Notes: generated from the letters alone by a model not told the origin. Shown: positions 1 through 10,516, numbered from the stretch's first letter. The stretch is 64,000 bases of DNA from Mesorhizobium sp. WSM4306 (GCF_007003975.1 NZ_VFTC01000032.1:1-64000), one strand, 5' to 3'. Made by a program: numbers and translations.

Positions 1-48
1 GACGGAAAACCGCCGTCTTACGGGGCATGCGCATGTGGCATTTCGATT

Positions 49-118
49 CACCCCTCACTTTCCCCGGACAGCCCTGCCGTTCACGGGGAGAGGATGCCGG
101 CAGGCAGGTGAGGGGCGG
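49..118. repeat. Palindromic intergenic repeat (family B)
   Basis: Outer arms cccctcac and gtgagggg, with inner arms built on ccccg and cggggaga, form an imperfect long hairpin. The motif mixes CTGCCGGC-like and CGGGGAGA-like segments, and the same segments recur at 27618-27805. It lies just downstream of hppD, which is read on the minus strand. It is a small non-coding palindromic repeat; whether it acts in termination is unknown. Confidence 0.6.
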
Positions 119-140
119 CTCGACGCTGGTAATTCTGGCG

Positions 141-1256
141 TTACGCCGCTTTGCCGTCCACCTTGATCACGCCGCGCTTGATCTGGTCCTGCTCGATCGA
201 CTCGAACAGTGCGCGGAAATTGCCTTCGCCAAAGCCTTCGTCGCCCTTCCTCTGGATGAATTCGAAGAAGATCGGGCCGATCACGGTTTTGGAGAAGATC
301 TGCAGCAAGATCTTGGTCATGCCGCCATCGACGACGCCTTCGCCGTCGATCAGGATGCCATGCTTCTTCATCCGCTCGATCGGCTCGTCATGGCCGTGCA
401 CGCGCTCATGCGACATGTCGTAATAGGTGTCGGGCGGGCCGGGCATGAATTTCAGTCCGTTGGCGGCAAGCTTGTCGGTGGCCTCATAGATGGCGTCGGT
501 GCCGACCGCGATGTGCTGGATGCCTTCGCCATTGTACTTCTTGAGATACTCGGCGATCTGGCTGGTCTCGTCCTTGGACTCGTTCAGCGGAATGCGGATC
601 CTGCCGCAGGGCGAGGTAATGGCACGGCTGACCAGGCCGGTGATCTTGCCATCGATGTCGAAGAAATGGATCTGCTTGAAGCCGAACAGCTCGCGATAAA
701 AATCCCACCATTTGTCCATCTGGCCGCGATAGACATTGTGGGTGAGGTGGTCGAGGAAATAGAAACCGACGCCTTGTGGCCGCGGATCGCGCTCGCCCAG
801 CCACTCGAACTCGGCATCATAGGCCGAGCCCTTCTTGCCGTAGGCCTCGATGAAATAGAGCAGCGAGCCGCCAATGCCGACAATGGCCGGCACGTCGAGC
901 GCCTTGTCGTCGCCTTCATAAGGCGTGGCGCCTTTCGACACCGCATGGTCGAAGGCGTGCTTGGCATCGACAACACGCCAGGCCATCGAGGCGGCACAGG
1001 GACCGTGCTTGTCGGCGAACTTCATCGCATGCGAGCCGGGCTCGGCATTGACGACATAGTTGATGTCGCCCTGGCGCCAGACGGTGATGTCCTTCGTACG
1101 ATGCTTGGCCACCGCGACATAGCCCATGCGGGTGAACAGTTCGGCAAGCTTCTGCGGCTCCGGATGCGCGAACTCGACGAATTCGAAGCCGTCCGTGCCG
1201 GCCGGGTTCTCCTTGCTGATTTTTGCGGGCGGGGCGTCGTGCGGGAAGGGACCCAT
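141..1256 (-). CDS. hppD: 4-hydroxyphenylpyruvate dioxygenase
   Basis: 371 residues, the usual length for bacterial HPPD. The enzyme is a cytosolic Fe(II) dioxygenase that converts 4-hydroxyphenylpyruvate to homogentisate in tyrosine and phenylalanine breakdown. The C-terminal half carries the vicinal-oxygen-chelate signature (GEGIQHIAVGTDAI) and the family's end motif, where FFEFIQRKGDEGFGEGNF supplies the last Fe ligand (Glu). The ATG at 1256 was chosen over the longer frame (1286) because it has a clear GGAGG site 6 bases upstream and the extra N-terminal residues do not look like the family. It is divergent from an Lrp/AsnC regulator, which probably controls it. No other homogentisate-pathway gene is in the window. 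Confidence 0.96.
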   Translation of the reverse strand: MGPFPHDAPPAKISKENPAGTDGFEFVEFAHPEPQKLAELFTRMGYVAVAKHRTKDITVWRQGDINYVVNAEPGSHAMKFADKHGPCAASMAWRVVDAKHAFDHAVSKGATPYEGDDKALDVPAIVGIGGSLLYFIEAYGKKGSAYDAEFEWLGERDPRPQGVGFYFLDHLTHNVYRGQMDKWWDFYRELFGFKQIHFFDIDGKITGLVSRAITSPCGRIRIPLNESKDETSQIAEYLKKYNGEGIQHIAVGTDAIYEATDKLAANGLKFMPGPPDTYYDMSHERVHGHDEPIERMKKHGILIDGEGVVDGGMTKILLQIFSKTVIGPIFFEFIQRKGDEGFGEGNFRALFESIEQDQIKRGVIKVDGKAA

Positions 1257-1354
1257 GGCATTCCTCCAAACGGATGGTGGCCGCATCGGACCACGAGATA
1301 TCCAATAATAGCGCGAAGCGGCCGCACGGTGCTTGCATTCAAACGCTTGAAATG

Positions 1355-1382
1355 ATCATGTTGTGCGTAATTCATGCATGAT
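1355..1382. promoter_or_regulatory. Inverted repeat in hppD/Lrp divergent promoter region
   Basis: The half-sites atcatg (1355-1360) and catgat (1377-1382) are inverted around a 16-base AT-rich spacer in the 139-base gap between two divergent starts. Lrp/AsnC regulators commonly bind imperfect palindromes in such gaps and repress themselves. That this is the site for the adjacent regulator is inference. Confidence 0.35.
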
Positions 1383-1395
1383 TGGAGATAAATCC

Positions 1396-1863
1396 ATGGA
1401 TGATGCGCGCATCGACCAATTCGACCGCAAGATAATGGCTCTCTTGCAGGGCGACGCGCGGCTCACCAACAACGACCTCTCTGAGCGGGTGAACCTGTCG
1501 GCATCGCAATGCTCACGCCGCCGTCAGCGGCTGGAGGAGGACGGTTTCATCAAGGGCTATCGCGCCGTGCTCGATCGCGACAAGCTCGGCTTCTCGCTGG
1601 TCAACGTCATCTCGGTGACGCTAGCCACTCACAATCGCGATAATGCCAGGCGCTTCGGCGAACTGGTGGCGCGGCTGCCCGAGGTGCAGGAGGCGCACGC
1701 GCTGACCGGCGAGATGGATTACATCCTGAAAGTGGTGACGCCGGATCTCAAATCACTGTCGGAGTTCGTCAACGGCGTGCTGCTGCCGCACGAATCGGTG
1801 CAGCATGTGAAGACGGCAATCGTGCTGGAGACGTTGAAAGAAACCGGCGCGCTGCCGATTTAG
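1396..1863 (+). CDS. Lrp/AsnC family transcriptional regulator
   Basis: 155 residues. The N-terminal winged helix-turn-helix reads IDQFDRKIMALLQGDARLTNNDLSERV and continues through a recognition helix with SASQCSRRRQRLEE. The C-terminal half is the RAM/AsnC ligand-binding fold (EVQEAHALTGEMDYILKV). The start at 1396 has GGAGA 7-8 bases upstream; an in-frame GTG at 1363 would add 11 residues without a ribosome site. Its divergence from hppD suggests amino-acid-responsive control of tyrosine catabolism. The ligand cannot be read from the sequence. Confidence 0.93.
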   Translation: MDDARIDQFDRKIMALLQGDARLTNNDLSERVNLSASQCSRRRQRLEEDGFIKGYRAVLDRDKLGFSLVNVISVTLATHNRDNARRFGELVARLPEVQEAHALTGEMDYILKVVTPDLKSLSEFVNGVLLPHESVQHVKTAIVLETLKETGALPI

Positions 1864-1892
1864 TTTCATGGGTTTTATCGGATGAGCCGGCG

Positions 1893-2090
1893 GGACAGCG
1901 CCCCCTCTGTCCTGCCGGACATCTCCCCCACAAGGGGGGAGATCGGATGTCGCGTGGGCTTTCGCCAATCGCTAACGTTGCAGTAAGAGCGCCATAGGCG
2001 AAGCTGCTAATCTCCCCACCTGTGGGGGAGATGTCCGGCAGGACAGAGGGGGGCGCGAAGGATTGCCAGTCCTCGGGGACTGTCCCGCGG
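1893..2090. repeat. Paired inverted intergenic repeat (family A)
   Basis: Two inverted copies of one element face each other. The left arm (1893-1946) runs from gggacagcgccccc through a GATCTCCCCC-type hairpin. The right arm (about 2009-2090) is its reverse complement and includes tgtccggcaggacagagg. The gap holds no convincing gene. The same element recurs at 2994-3030 and 39276-39516. The folded arms would block or end transcription from both flanking convergent genes. Confidence 0.8.
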
Positions 2091-2097
2091 TAACCTG

Positions 2098-2436
2098 TCA
2101 CCCCTTCGACTGCTGGATCAGCCCATACAAATTCGTGCACCGCGCTCCAGATCGGCAATAAGCAAACACCGGGCCTTCGAGCGCGTCGAGCGCCTCGGCC
2201 TGGTCCTCGACATTTTCGGCCGTGATCTGGCCGCTGATCACCGGGATGTAGCGGAAGGCCAGCCCTGCGGCTTCGACCGCCGCCTTGACGCTGTCGGCCG
2301 AGGGTTGGCCGGGCTGCTCGTCATCCGGCCGATTGCAGATCACGCTCTTGAAGCCGGCTTCCTTGATGGTGGCGGCATCTTCGGGCTGGATCTGGCCCGA
2401 GACCGAATAGTCCTCGCTGATTTCGCGATATTCCAT
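2098..2436 (-). CDS. DUF442/TIGR01244-type phosphatase-like protein
   Basis: 112 residues from the ATG at 2436, which has GAGG nine bases upstream. The protein matches the TIGR01244/DUF442 family (beta-lactamase-hydrolase-like phosphatase fold). It has the opening YSVSGQIQPEDAATIKEAGF, the motif VICNRPDDEQPGQPS, and a dual-specificity-phosphatase-like P-loop VFAYCRSGARCTNLY with nucleophile Cys and Arg. In rhizobia relatives are linked to sulfide handling or are fused to metallo-beta-lactamase sulfur dioxygenases; this copy stands alone. Substrate unknown. Confidence 0.85.
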   Translation of the reverse strand: MEYREISEDYSVSGQIQPEDAATIKEAGFKSVICNRPDDEQPGQPSADSVKAAVEAAGLAFRYIPVISGQITAENVEDQAEALDALEGPVFAYCRSGARCTNLYGLIQQSKG

Positions 2437-2644
2437 GGCTCTCATCCTCGCGTCTGGTTTGGCCGGAGTCTTGCCACTCTCGCACGAGATCAGCAATCCG
2501 CGCCGGAAAGAAATCCCTCGGCGCAGATAGACATTTGCGGCCTAAGATCCAACCCAGGCTCAAGAGGTTTCGCGCTGTTGGCCTTGCCCGGAGCCAGCGC
2601 CAACTCTAAACAGGCCCCCTCCGACAACAGGTAAGGAACCTCCC

Positions 2645-2989
2645 ATGAGCATTCGTCGCATCGATGTTGGCCCGCGCATGAGCCAGATCGTCATTCACGG
2701 CAATACCGTTTACCTCGCCGGTCAGGTTGGAACGCCTGGCGCCAGCGTCGGCGAACAGACCAAGTCGATCTTGGCCACCATCGACGAATTGCTGGCCAAG
2801 GCCGGCACCGACAAGACCAAGATACTGCAGGCGATCATCTGGTTGGCCGACATGGGCACCTTCGCCGAGATGAACAAGGAATGGGACAAGTGGGTCCCGC
2901 AAGGCAACACGCCCGCCCGCGCCACCGGCGAAGCCAAGCTCGCCGGCCCGGAATATGTGGTCGAGATTATCATTACGGCGGCGATCTGA
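2645..2989 (+). CDS. RidA family (YjgF/YER057c/UK114) protein
   Basis: 114 residues with an AAGGA ribosome site. RidA proteins are small trimeric enzymes that hydrolyse reactive enamine/imine intermediates from PLP enzymes. The family's features are visible: an early glycine-rich strand (VYLAGQVG), the mid helix QTKSILATIDELLAKAG, and the segment PARATGEAKLAGPEYVVEI, which includes the arginine that binds the substrate carboxylate. Sequence details differ from canonical RidA, so one of the Rid1-7 subfamilies is likely and the exact substrate is uncertain. Confidence 0.92.
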   Translation: MSIRRIDVGPRMSQIVIHGNTVYLAGQVGTPGASVGEQTKSILATIDELLAKAGTDKTKILQAIIWLADMGTFAEMNKEWDKWVPQGNTPARATGEAKLAGPEYVVEIIITAAI

Positions 2990-2993
2990 GGCG

Positions 2994-3030
2994 TTGAAGC
3001 TGCTGATCTCCCCCCTCGTGGGGGAGATCA
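2994..3030. repeat. Short copy of family A hairpin
   Basis: An almost perfect hairpin (gatctccccc / gggggagatc, 3005-3029) is preceded by gaagctgctgatct, which matches the inner edge of the repeat at 1893-2090. It lies between two convergent genes, RidA and hutC, and may serve as a bidirectional terminator. Confidence 0.65.
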
Positions 3031-3031
3031 C

Positions 3032-3772
3032 TTATCCCTGCGAAGGCCGGAACCTCGCCACCAGCGTGTGGCTCTCCGCGGCGTATGTGAACCTCACCTG
3101 CGTCACCGGATACTCGGCGCTCCAGGTTCGCCGCTCGACCACCAGGCACGGCGCGCCGGTTGCGATGTCGAGTGCTTCGGCAATGTGCCTGTCCGCCGCC
3201 ACCGCGCGGATGCGGTGCTCGGCCTCGCTCCATGGCACGCGGCCGATCAGCCAGGGGCCGGGGGCGATGTCGAGAAATTCTTCCTCAGCGGCTTCCGCGA
3301 CAGCGGCGAGATTGATCAGCCGCTGTTCGTGCGCGAACGGCCGCTTGCCGGCGAAATGCCGGCATTCCAGCGCCAGCACCTGTCCAGCGGCGTCCAGTTC
3401 CAGCAGGCCACGATCCTCGGCGCTGCTGCGCCTCTTTTGCCGCGCCACGCGCTCGTAGCGATAGGCCAAGCCGAGCGCCTCGACCTCGATCCTGATGTCG
3501 TGGATCTCCAGCACCGCCGCTTGCGACTGCGGCTGGCGCACGAAACTGCCCGAACGGCGGCGGCGTTCGATCAGCCCGGCCTTGGCCAGCTGCGACAGCG
3601 CCTTGTTCACCGTCATGCGCGAGCAATTGTATTCAGCGGTCAGTTCGTGCTCGAACGGGATGCGAAATCCCGGCGCCCAGGCGCCGGACAGGATTTTCTC
3701 GCTGATGTCGGACAGGATGCGCTGGTGCAGCGAGCCGCCGCCTTCCACCGCCGCTGTCTCGATCATGCTCAT
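3032..3772 (-). CDS. hutC: Histidine utilisation repressor, GntR/HutC family
   Basis: 246 residues. The N-terminal GntR winged helix (residues about 15-75) includes PFEHELTAEYNCSRMTVNKA. The C-terminal UTRA ligand-binding domain ends with LVVERRTWSAEYPVTQVRFTY. Known HutC proteins repress hut genes and release DNA on binding urocanate. The start codon overlaps the hutF stop by 4 bases (ATGA), so the two genes are translationally coupled. A perfect palindrome between hutF and hutI fits its binding site. The gene identity is firm; the operator is inferred. Confidence 0.95.
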   Translation of the reverse strand: MSMIETAAVEGGGSLHQRILSDISEKILSGAWAPGFRIPFEHELTAEYNCSRMTVNKALSQLAKAGLIERRRRSGSFVRQPQSQAAVLEIHDIRIEVEALGLAYRYERVARQKRRSSAEDRGLLELDAAGQVLALECRHFAGKRPFAHEQRLINLAAVAEAAEEEFLDIAPGPWLIGRVPWSEAEHRIRAVAADRHIAEALDIATGAPCLVVERRTWSAEYPVTQVRFTYAAESHTLVARFRPSQG

Positions 3773-5121
3773 GCCGAAAGCGCCATCATCACTTGGCGAA
3801 AACGCTCGGCAATCGCCTCGCGCCTGGCGTGCCGGCCGCCGCTGACCTGCTTTTTCCCATGCACCCAGACGCAATCGATCTTGCCGCCATTGGCAAAAAT
3901 CCAGGCGTCGAGGATGGCATCGCCGCTCTTGCCGGCCAGCGAGGGATGGTTCTGGTCGAGCGAGACGAAATCGGCTGGGCCACCGCCGGCGATCCGCGAC
4001 GGACCGGCGCCAAGTGCGGTGCTGCCGCCGTCGAGCGCGGCGTCGAACAGCGCGCGCCCGGTCGAGCCGCCGGCCACCGCCAGCACATTGCGGGCGCGGT
4101 GCGCAAGGCGCTGCGAATATTCGAGCTGGCGCAATTCGTCCGGCAGGCCGATCAGCACGTTGGAATCCGAACCGACGCCGAAGCGTCCGCCCTGTTCGGT
4201 AAACAGCGGCGCGGCAAAGGTGCCGTCGCCGAGATTGGCTTCGGTGATCGGGCACAGCCCGGCAATGGCGCCGCTTTTCGCCATGCCGATGATCTCAGTC
4301 TCGGTCATGTGGGTGGCATGGATCAGGCACCAGCTTTTGTCGATCCCGGCATTGGCGAGCAGCCATTCGACCGGCCGCGCACCGGACCAGGCCAGGCAGT
4401 CCTCGACCTCCTTCACCTGCTCGGCGACGTGAATGTGGATCGGCCCATCCGGCGCCATAGCAGCGACCGCGGTGAGTTCCTCCGGCGTTGCGGCGCGCAG
4501 GCTGTGCGGGGCAACGCCGACGACAGCCTGATTCAATCCGCGAACGGATTCGCGGCTTTTCTCAAGCAAGCGCCCGAAGCGATTCACATCGTTGATGAAA
4601 CGCCGTTGGCCTTCGTTGGGCGCAGCGCCGCCGAAGGAAGAGTGCGCATAAAACACCGGCAGCAGTGTCAGGCCGATACCGGTCTCGGCTGAAGCTGCAG
4701 CAATGCGCTCGGCCATCTCGGCAAGGTTGGCATAGGGCTTTCCGTCGCGGTCGTGGTGCAGATAGTGGAACTCGCCGACGCGCGAGAACCCGGCCTCCAG
4801 CATCTCGACATAGAGTTGCGCCGCGACCGCCTCGACCTGGTCCGGCGTCATCGACAGCGCGAAGCGGTACATTACCTCGCGCCAGCTCCAGAAACTGTCG
4901 GCGGAGGGGCCGCGCAGTTCAGCCAGCCCTGCCATGCCGCGCTGGAAGGCGTGGCTGTGCAGGTTCGGCATGCCTGGAACAACAATAGCGTGCCGCTCGT
5001 CGTTGGCTTGCGGCGAGGAGCCTGGCTCGACAGCCGCGATGCGACCGTCGGCCAACGAGATTCGCACCTTGTCGTGCCAGCCGTCGGCCAGCAGCGCCTG
5101 TTCCGCAAAGATCGCCGTCAC
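3769..5121 (-). CDS. hutF: Formimidoylglutamate deiminase
   Basis: 450 residues from a GTG start at 5121, which has GGAG 7 bases upstream. A longer frame exists up to 5220, but it would run through the palindrome in the divergent promoter. HutF hydrolyses N-formimidoyl-glutamate to N-formylglutamate and ammonia in the five-step histidine pathway. Amidohydrolase metal motifs are present: GMPNLHSHAFQRG (HxH), IHIHVAEQ, LIHATHM and VGSDSNVLIG. It sits with hutG, which completes the same branch, and is divergent from hutI. Confidence 0.96.
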   Translation of the reverse strand: MTAIFAEQALLADGWHDKVRISLADGRIAAVEPGSSPQANDERHAIVVPGMPNLHSHAFQRGMAGLAELRGPSADSFWSWREVMYRFALSMTPDQVEAVAAQLYVEMLEAGFSRVGEFHYLHHDRDGKPYANLAEMAERIAAASAETGIGLTLLPVFYAHSSFGGAAPNEGQRRFINDVNRFGRLLEKSRESVRGLNQAVVGVAPHSLRAATPEELTAVAAMAPDGPIHIHVAEQVKEVEDCLAWSGARPVEWLLANAGIDKSWCLIHATHMTETEIIGMAKSGAIAGLCPITEANLGDGTFAAPLFTEQGGRFGVGSDSNVLIGLPDELRQLEYSQRLAHRARNVLAVAGGSTGRALFDAALDGGSTALGAGPSRIAGGGPADFVSLDQNHPSLAGKSGDAILDAWIFANGGKIDCVWVHGKKQVSGGRHARREAIAERFRQVMMALSA

Positions 5122-5168
5122 GTTTTTTCTCCGCATTCCATGAACAATGCACTTGCAGTGCGTTTCAA

Positions 5169-5182
5169 TATGTATATACATA
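5169..5182. promoter_or_regulatory. Probable HutC operator between hutF and hutI
   Basis: The perfect 14-bp palindrome TATGTATATACATA lies in the 86-base gap between the divergent starts of hutF and hutI. It contains TGTATATACA, in line with the GTnTAnAC core recognised by GntR/HutC proteins. One site here could repress both arms of the hut regulon. The palindrome is seen directly; HutC binding is inferred. Confidence 0.75.
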
Positions 5183-5207
5183 ATCGCCATCCAATCAACG
5201 GAAAAAG

Positions 5208-6446
5208 ATGATGGCGGCACAGAACAAAAGTCGGGCAGGGGGCCTTCACCTTTGGCGCAATGCGCGCCTGGCGACCATGGCCGAAGGCGAAGCCGGACTG
5301 GGCATCGTCGAAAAGGGCGCGATCACCGCCCGCGACGGCGTGATCGTCTATGCCGGACCGGAAGCCGACATGCCGTCAGCCTTGAGTCAGGGCGCTGAGG
5401 TCACCGACTGCGAAGCCCGCTGGATCACGCCCGGCCTGATCGATTGCCACACCCATCTCGTCCATGCCGGCAACCGCGCCAACGAGTTCGAAATGCGGCT
5501 GGCCGGCGCTACCTATGAGGAAGTCGCCCGCGCCGGCGGCGGCATCGTCTCCTCGGTCAAATCCTTGCGCGCCGCCAGCGAAGACGAGTTGGTTGCGCAG
5601 ACGCTGCCACGCCTCGATGCGCTGATGGCCGAGGGCGTCACCACGGTGGAAGTAAAGTCGGGTTACGGGCTCGATCTCGAAAATGAACAGAAGTCGCTGC
5701 GCGCGGCCCGGCGTCTCGATAAGGAGCGGCCGGTGACGGTGCGCACCTCCTTCCTCGGCGCGCATGCGCTGCCGCCGGAAGCCAAAGGCGACAAGGACGC
5801 TTTTGTCGATCTGGTCGCCAACACAATCCTGCCCGCCATTGCCGCTGAAGGCCTCGCGGACGCCGTCGACGGTTTCTGCGAAGGCATCGCCTTTTCGCCG
5901 GAGCAGATTGCCCGCGTCTTCGACAAGGCCAAGGCACTCGGCCTGCCGGTCAAACTCCATGCTGACCAGCTGTCCAACCTGCATGGCGCGGCCGTAGCCG
6001 CGCGGTATGGCGCACTCTCGGCCGACCACCTTGAATACACCGACGAGGCGGGTGCTGCGGCGATGGCCAAGGCCGGCACCGTGGCGACCATCCTGCCTGG
6101 CGCCTTTTATTTCATCCGTGAAACCAAGAAGCCGCCGATCGGCCTGTTTCGCCAGCACGGCGTCAAGATGGCGGTCGCCACCGACAACAATCCCGGCACC
6201 TCGCCGCTGACCTCGCTGCTGCTGACCATGAACATGGCCGCGACGCTGTTTGGCCTGACCGTCGAGGAATGCCTGACCGGCACCACCCGCGAGGCCGCCC
6301 GCGCGCTCGGCCTGCTCGGCCAGACCGGCACGCTCGAGGCAGGCAAATCTGCCGACCTGGCGATTTGGAACATCGAGCGCCCGGCCGAACTCGTCTACCG
6401 CATGGGCTTCAACCCGCTTCATGCCCGCATCTGGAGAGGACAATGA
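5208..6446 (+). CDS. hutI: Imidazolonepropionase
   Basis: 412 residues. Hydrolyses 4-imidazolone-5-propionate to N-formimidoyl-glutamate. The amidohydrolase metal centre is visible: TPGLIDCHTHLVHAGNR (HxH), KLHADQLSNLHG, SADHLEYT and VATDNNPGTSPL. It starts 26 bases after the HutC-like palindrome and is the first gene of the plus-strand hut operon. The next in-frame ATG (5211) is an equally possible start. Its stop overlaps the hutH start (ATGA). Confidence 0.97.
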   Translation: MMAAQNKSRAGGLHLWRNARLATMAEGEAGLGIVEKGAITARDGVIVYAGPEADMPSALSQGAEVTDCEARWITPGLIDCHTHLVHAGNRANEFEMRLAGATYEEVARAGGGIVSSVKSLRAASEDELVAQTLPRLDALMAEGVTTVEVKSGYGLDLENEQKSLRAARRLDKERPVTVRTSFLGAHALPPEAKGDKDAFVDLVANTILPAIAAEGLADAVDGFCEGIAFSPEQIARVFDKAKALGLPVKLHADQLSNLHGAAVAARYGALSADHLEYTDEAGAAAMAKAGTVATILPGAFYFIRETKKPPIGLFRQHGVKMAVATDNNPGTSPLTSLLLTMNMAATLFGLTVEECLTGTTREAARALGLLGQTGTLEAGKSADLAIWNIERPAELVYRMGFNPLHARIWRGQ

Positions 6447-7981
6447 CCGAACTCAACCTGAAGCCCGGCAATGCGACGCTGGCCGACTGGCGCGCGATCT
6501 ACCGTGGCGCCGTGCCGAAGCTCGACGCTGCCTGTCGCCCGAAGATCAAGGCCAGCGCCGAGGCAGTCGCCCGCATCGTCGCCAAGGGTGAGCCGGTCTA
6601 TGGCATCAATACCGGTTTCGGCAAACTGGCCAGCGTCCGTATTCCGGCCGCCGACCTCGAAACGCTGCAGCGCAACATCGTTCTGTCGCATGCCGCCGGC
6701 GTCGGCGAGCCGACGCCGGTCGCGGTGGTTCGGCTGATGATGGCGCTAAAACTCGCCAGCCTGGCGCAAGGCGCTTCCGGCGTGCGGCCGCAAACCATCG
6801 AATTGCTGGAAGCAATGCTCGCCAACGACGTCATCCCCGTCGTGCCGGCGCAAGGCTCGGTCGGCGCCTCCGGCGATCTCGCGCCGCTGTCGCACATGAC
6901 CGCGGTGATGATCGGCGTCGGCGAATGCTTTACCCCGCATGGCCGCTTCCCGGCCAAGGTCGCTTTCGTCTCGCACGGCCTGGAGCCGGTGACGCTCGGC
7001 GCCAAGGAAGGGCTGGCGCTGCTCAACGGCACCCAATTCTCGACCGCCTATGCGCTGGCCGCTCTGTTCGAGGCCGAAGTTCTCTATCAGTCGGCCCTGG
7101 TCGCCGGCGCGCTGTCGACCGATGCCGCCAAGGGCTCGGACGCCCCGTTCGATCCGCGCATTCATCTGTTGAGAAAGCATCCCGGCCAGATCGAGACGGC
7201 GGACGCCTTGCGCAACCTGATGGCTGGCAGCGCCATCCGTGAATCACACCGCGTCGGCGACGAACGCGTGCAGGACCCGTACTGCCTGCGCTGCCAACCG
7301 CAGGTAATGGGTGCAGCCCTCAGCGTGTTGCGTCAGGCCGCCGATACGCTCGGCACCGAAGCCAATGGCGTCACCGACAATCCGCTGATCTTCGCCGAAG
7401 ACGATACGGCGCTCTCCGGCGGCAATTTCCACGCCGAGCCGGTGGCTTTCGCCGCCGACATGATCGCGCTCGCCGTCTGCGAGATCGGCTCGCTGTCGGA
7501 ACGCCGCATTGCCATGCTGGTAGATCCGGCGCTCTCCGGCATGCCGGCGTTTTTGACGCCGAAGCCCGGCCTGAACTCCGGCTTCATGATTCCGCAGGTC
7601 ACGGCGGCGGCACTGGTTTCCGAAAACAAGCAGAAGGCCTATCCGGCCAGCGTCGATTCCATCCCGACCTCGGCCAACCAGGAAGACCATGTCTCGATGG
7701 CGGCGCACGGCGCGCGCCGGCTGATCGGCATGGTGGAGAATGCCACGGCCGTCATCGGCATCGAACTTTTGGCCGCCGCGCAAGGCTGCGATTTCCACGC
7801 GCCGCTGGCGTCGAGCGCCGCCCTTGAAGCCGTGCGCAAGCTGGTTCGCGCCGAGGTGCCGCATCTCGACACCGACCGGCATTTCCATCCCGACATCGAA
7901 AAGGCCATCGCCATGGTGCGCAGCGGCGCCACCATCAAGGCTGCCGGCGCGGTGACACTGCCTTCGATTTCGGGAGCCTGA
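6443..7981 (+). CDS. hutH: Histidine ammonia-lyase
   Basis: 512 residues. Deaminates L-histidine to trans-urocanate, the first step of the pathway. The self-forming MIO cofactor triad Ala-Ser-Gly is at residues 142-144 within GSVGASGDLAPLSH. Other family motifs include YGINTGFGKLA near the N-terminus and SADSIPTSANQEDHVSM-like text (here SVDSIPTSANQEDHVSM). GGAGAGG precedes the ATG, which overlaps the hutI stop by 4 bases. Confidence 0.98.
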   Translation: MTELNLKPGNATLADWRAIYRGAVPKLDAACRPKIKASAEAVARIVAKGEPVYGINTGFGKLASVRIPAADLETLQRNIVLSHAAGVGEPTPVAVVRLMMALKLASLAQGASGVRPQTIELLEAMLANDVIPVVPAQGSVGASGDLAPLSHMTAVMIGVGECFTPHGRFPAKVAFVSHGLEPVTLGAKEGLALLNGTQFSTAYALAALFEAEVLYQSALVAGALSTDAAKGSDAPFDPRIHLLRKHPGQIETADALRNLMAGSAIRESHRVGDERVQDPYCLRCQPQVMGAALSVLRQAADTLGTEANGVTDNPLIFAEDDTALSGGNFHAEPVAFAADMIALAVCEIGSLSERRIAMLVDPALSGMPAFLTPKPGLNSGFMIPQVTAAALVSENKQKAYPASVDSIPTSANQEDHVSMAAHGARRLIGMVENATAVIGIELLAAAQGCDFHAPLASSAALEAVRKLVRAEVPHLDTDRHFHPDIEKAIAMVRSGATIKAAGAVTLPSISGA

Positions 7982-7982
7982 C

Positions 7983-8795
7983 ATGACCGACTGGCTGACA
8001 GTCACAGAAGGCACCGCACCTCTTCTGGTGTCGATCCCGCACACCGGCATCGATCTCGCCGGCATCGACAACCGGCTGGTTTCGCCCTGGCTCGGCCGCC
8101 GCGATTGCGACTGGTGGATCGACAATCTCTATGATTTTGCCGCCGGCCTCGGTGCGACGGTTGTGCATACGTCGATCTCGCGCACCGTCATCGACGTCAA
8201 CCGCGATCCCTCCGGCGCCTCGCTCTATCCTGGGCAGACGACGACCACGCTTTGCCCGACCGAGACCTTCGACGGCGATCCACTGTATCTGCCCGGCGCC
8301 GAACCGACGCCGTCGGAGATAGACCAGCGCCGCATATCCTATTTCGTGCCCTACCATGAAATGCTGGCAGCCCAGGCCGTCAGGCTGCGCGGCCTGCACG
8401 AAAAAATCGTCATCTACGATTGCCACTCGATCCGGTCCGTGCTGCCGCGTCTGTTCTATGGCACGCTGCCGGTGTTCAACCTCGGCACCAATGACGGCCA
8501 GACCGCCGACCCGGCGCTGCAGGCGCTGGTCGGCCGGATCATGGCCGAAAGCGGTGAAAGCAATGTCATCAACGGCCGTTTCAAGGGCGGCTGGATCACG
8601 CGCTACTTCGGCAATCCGCAAGGCGGCTACCATGCGCTGCAGATGGAACTTGCCGATCGCGGCTATTTGCGCGAGCCCGAAGGCAAGGGCGAACCGGACA
8701 ATTGGCCGGTGCCTTACGATGCCGCGTTTGCCGCGCCGATGCGGGCCACACTGACGAAAATCCTCCAATCCGCCATTGACTGGGCCGGGCGCTGA
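7983..8795 (+). CDS. hutG: N-formylglutamate deformylase
   Basis: 270 residues of the N-formylglutamate amidohydrolase family (PF05013). It releases formate and L-glutamate from N-formylglutamate, the product of HutF. Conserved segments are SIPHTG at the N-terminus, RDCDWWIDNLYDFA, SRTVIDVNRDPSG and VIYDCHSI. It begins one base after the hutH stop. The presence of HutF and HutG with no formiminoglutamase shows that the organism uses the two-step branch to glutamate. Confidence 0.94.
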   Translation: MTDWLTVTEGTAPLLVSIPHTGIDLAGIDNRLVSPWLGRRDCDWWIDNLYDFAAGLGATVVHTSISRTVIDVNRDPSGASLYPGQTTTTLCPTETFDGDPLYLPGAEPTPSEIDQRRISYFVPYHEMLAAQAVRLRGLHEKIVIYDCHSIRSVLPRLFYGTLPVFNLGTNDGQTADPALQALVGRIMAESGESNVINGRFKGGWITRYFGNPQGGYHALQMELADRGYLREPEGKGEPDNWPVPYDAAFAAPMRATLTKILQSAIDWAGR

Positions 8796-8820
8796 GACGC
8801 CGCCTTACTCGAAAGGGACA

Positions 8821-10494
<1,674 letters not shown>

Positions 10495-10516
10495 GAAACG
10501 TCCGGCCGCAGGCAGG

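Noticed and set aside
27..1355. 442-residue open frame on the plus strand
   Set aside because: It lies fully antisense to hppD, has no ribosome site and no recognisable domain; it is a by-product of high GC codon bias.
3068..4432. 454-residue plus-strand frame across hutC and hutF
   Set aside because: Antisense to two well-identified genes, with no start signal.
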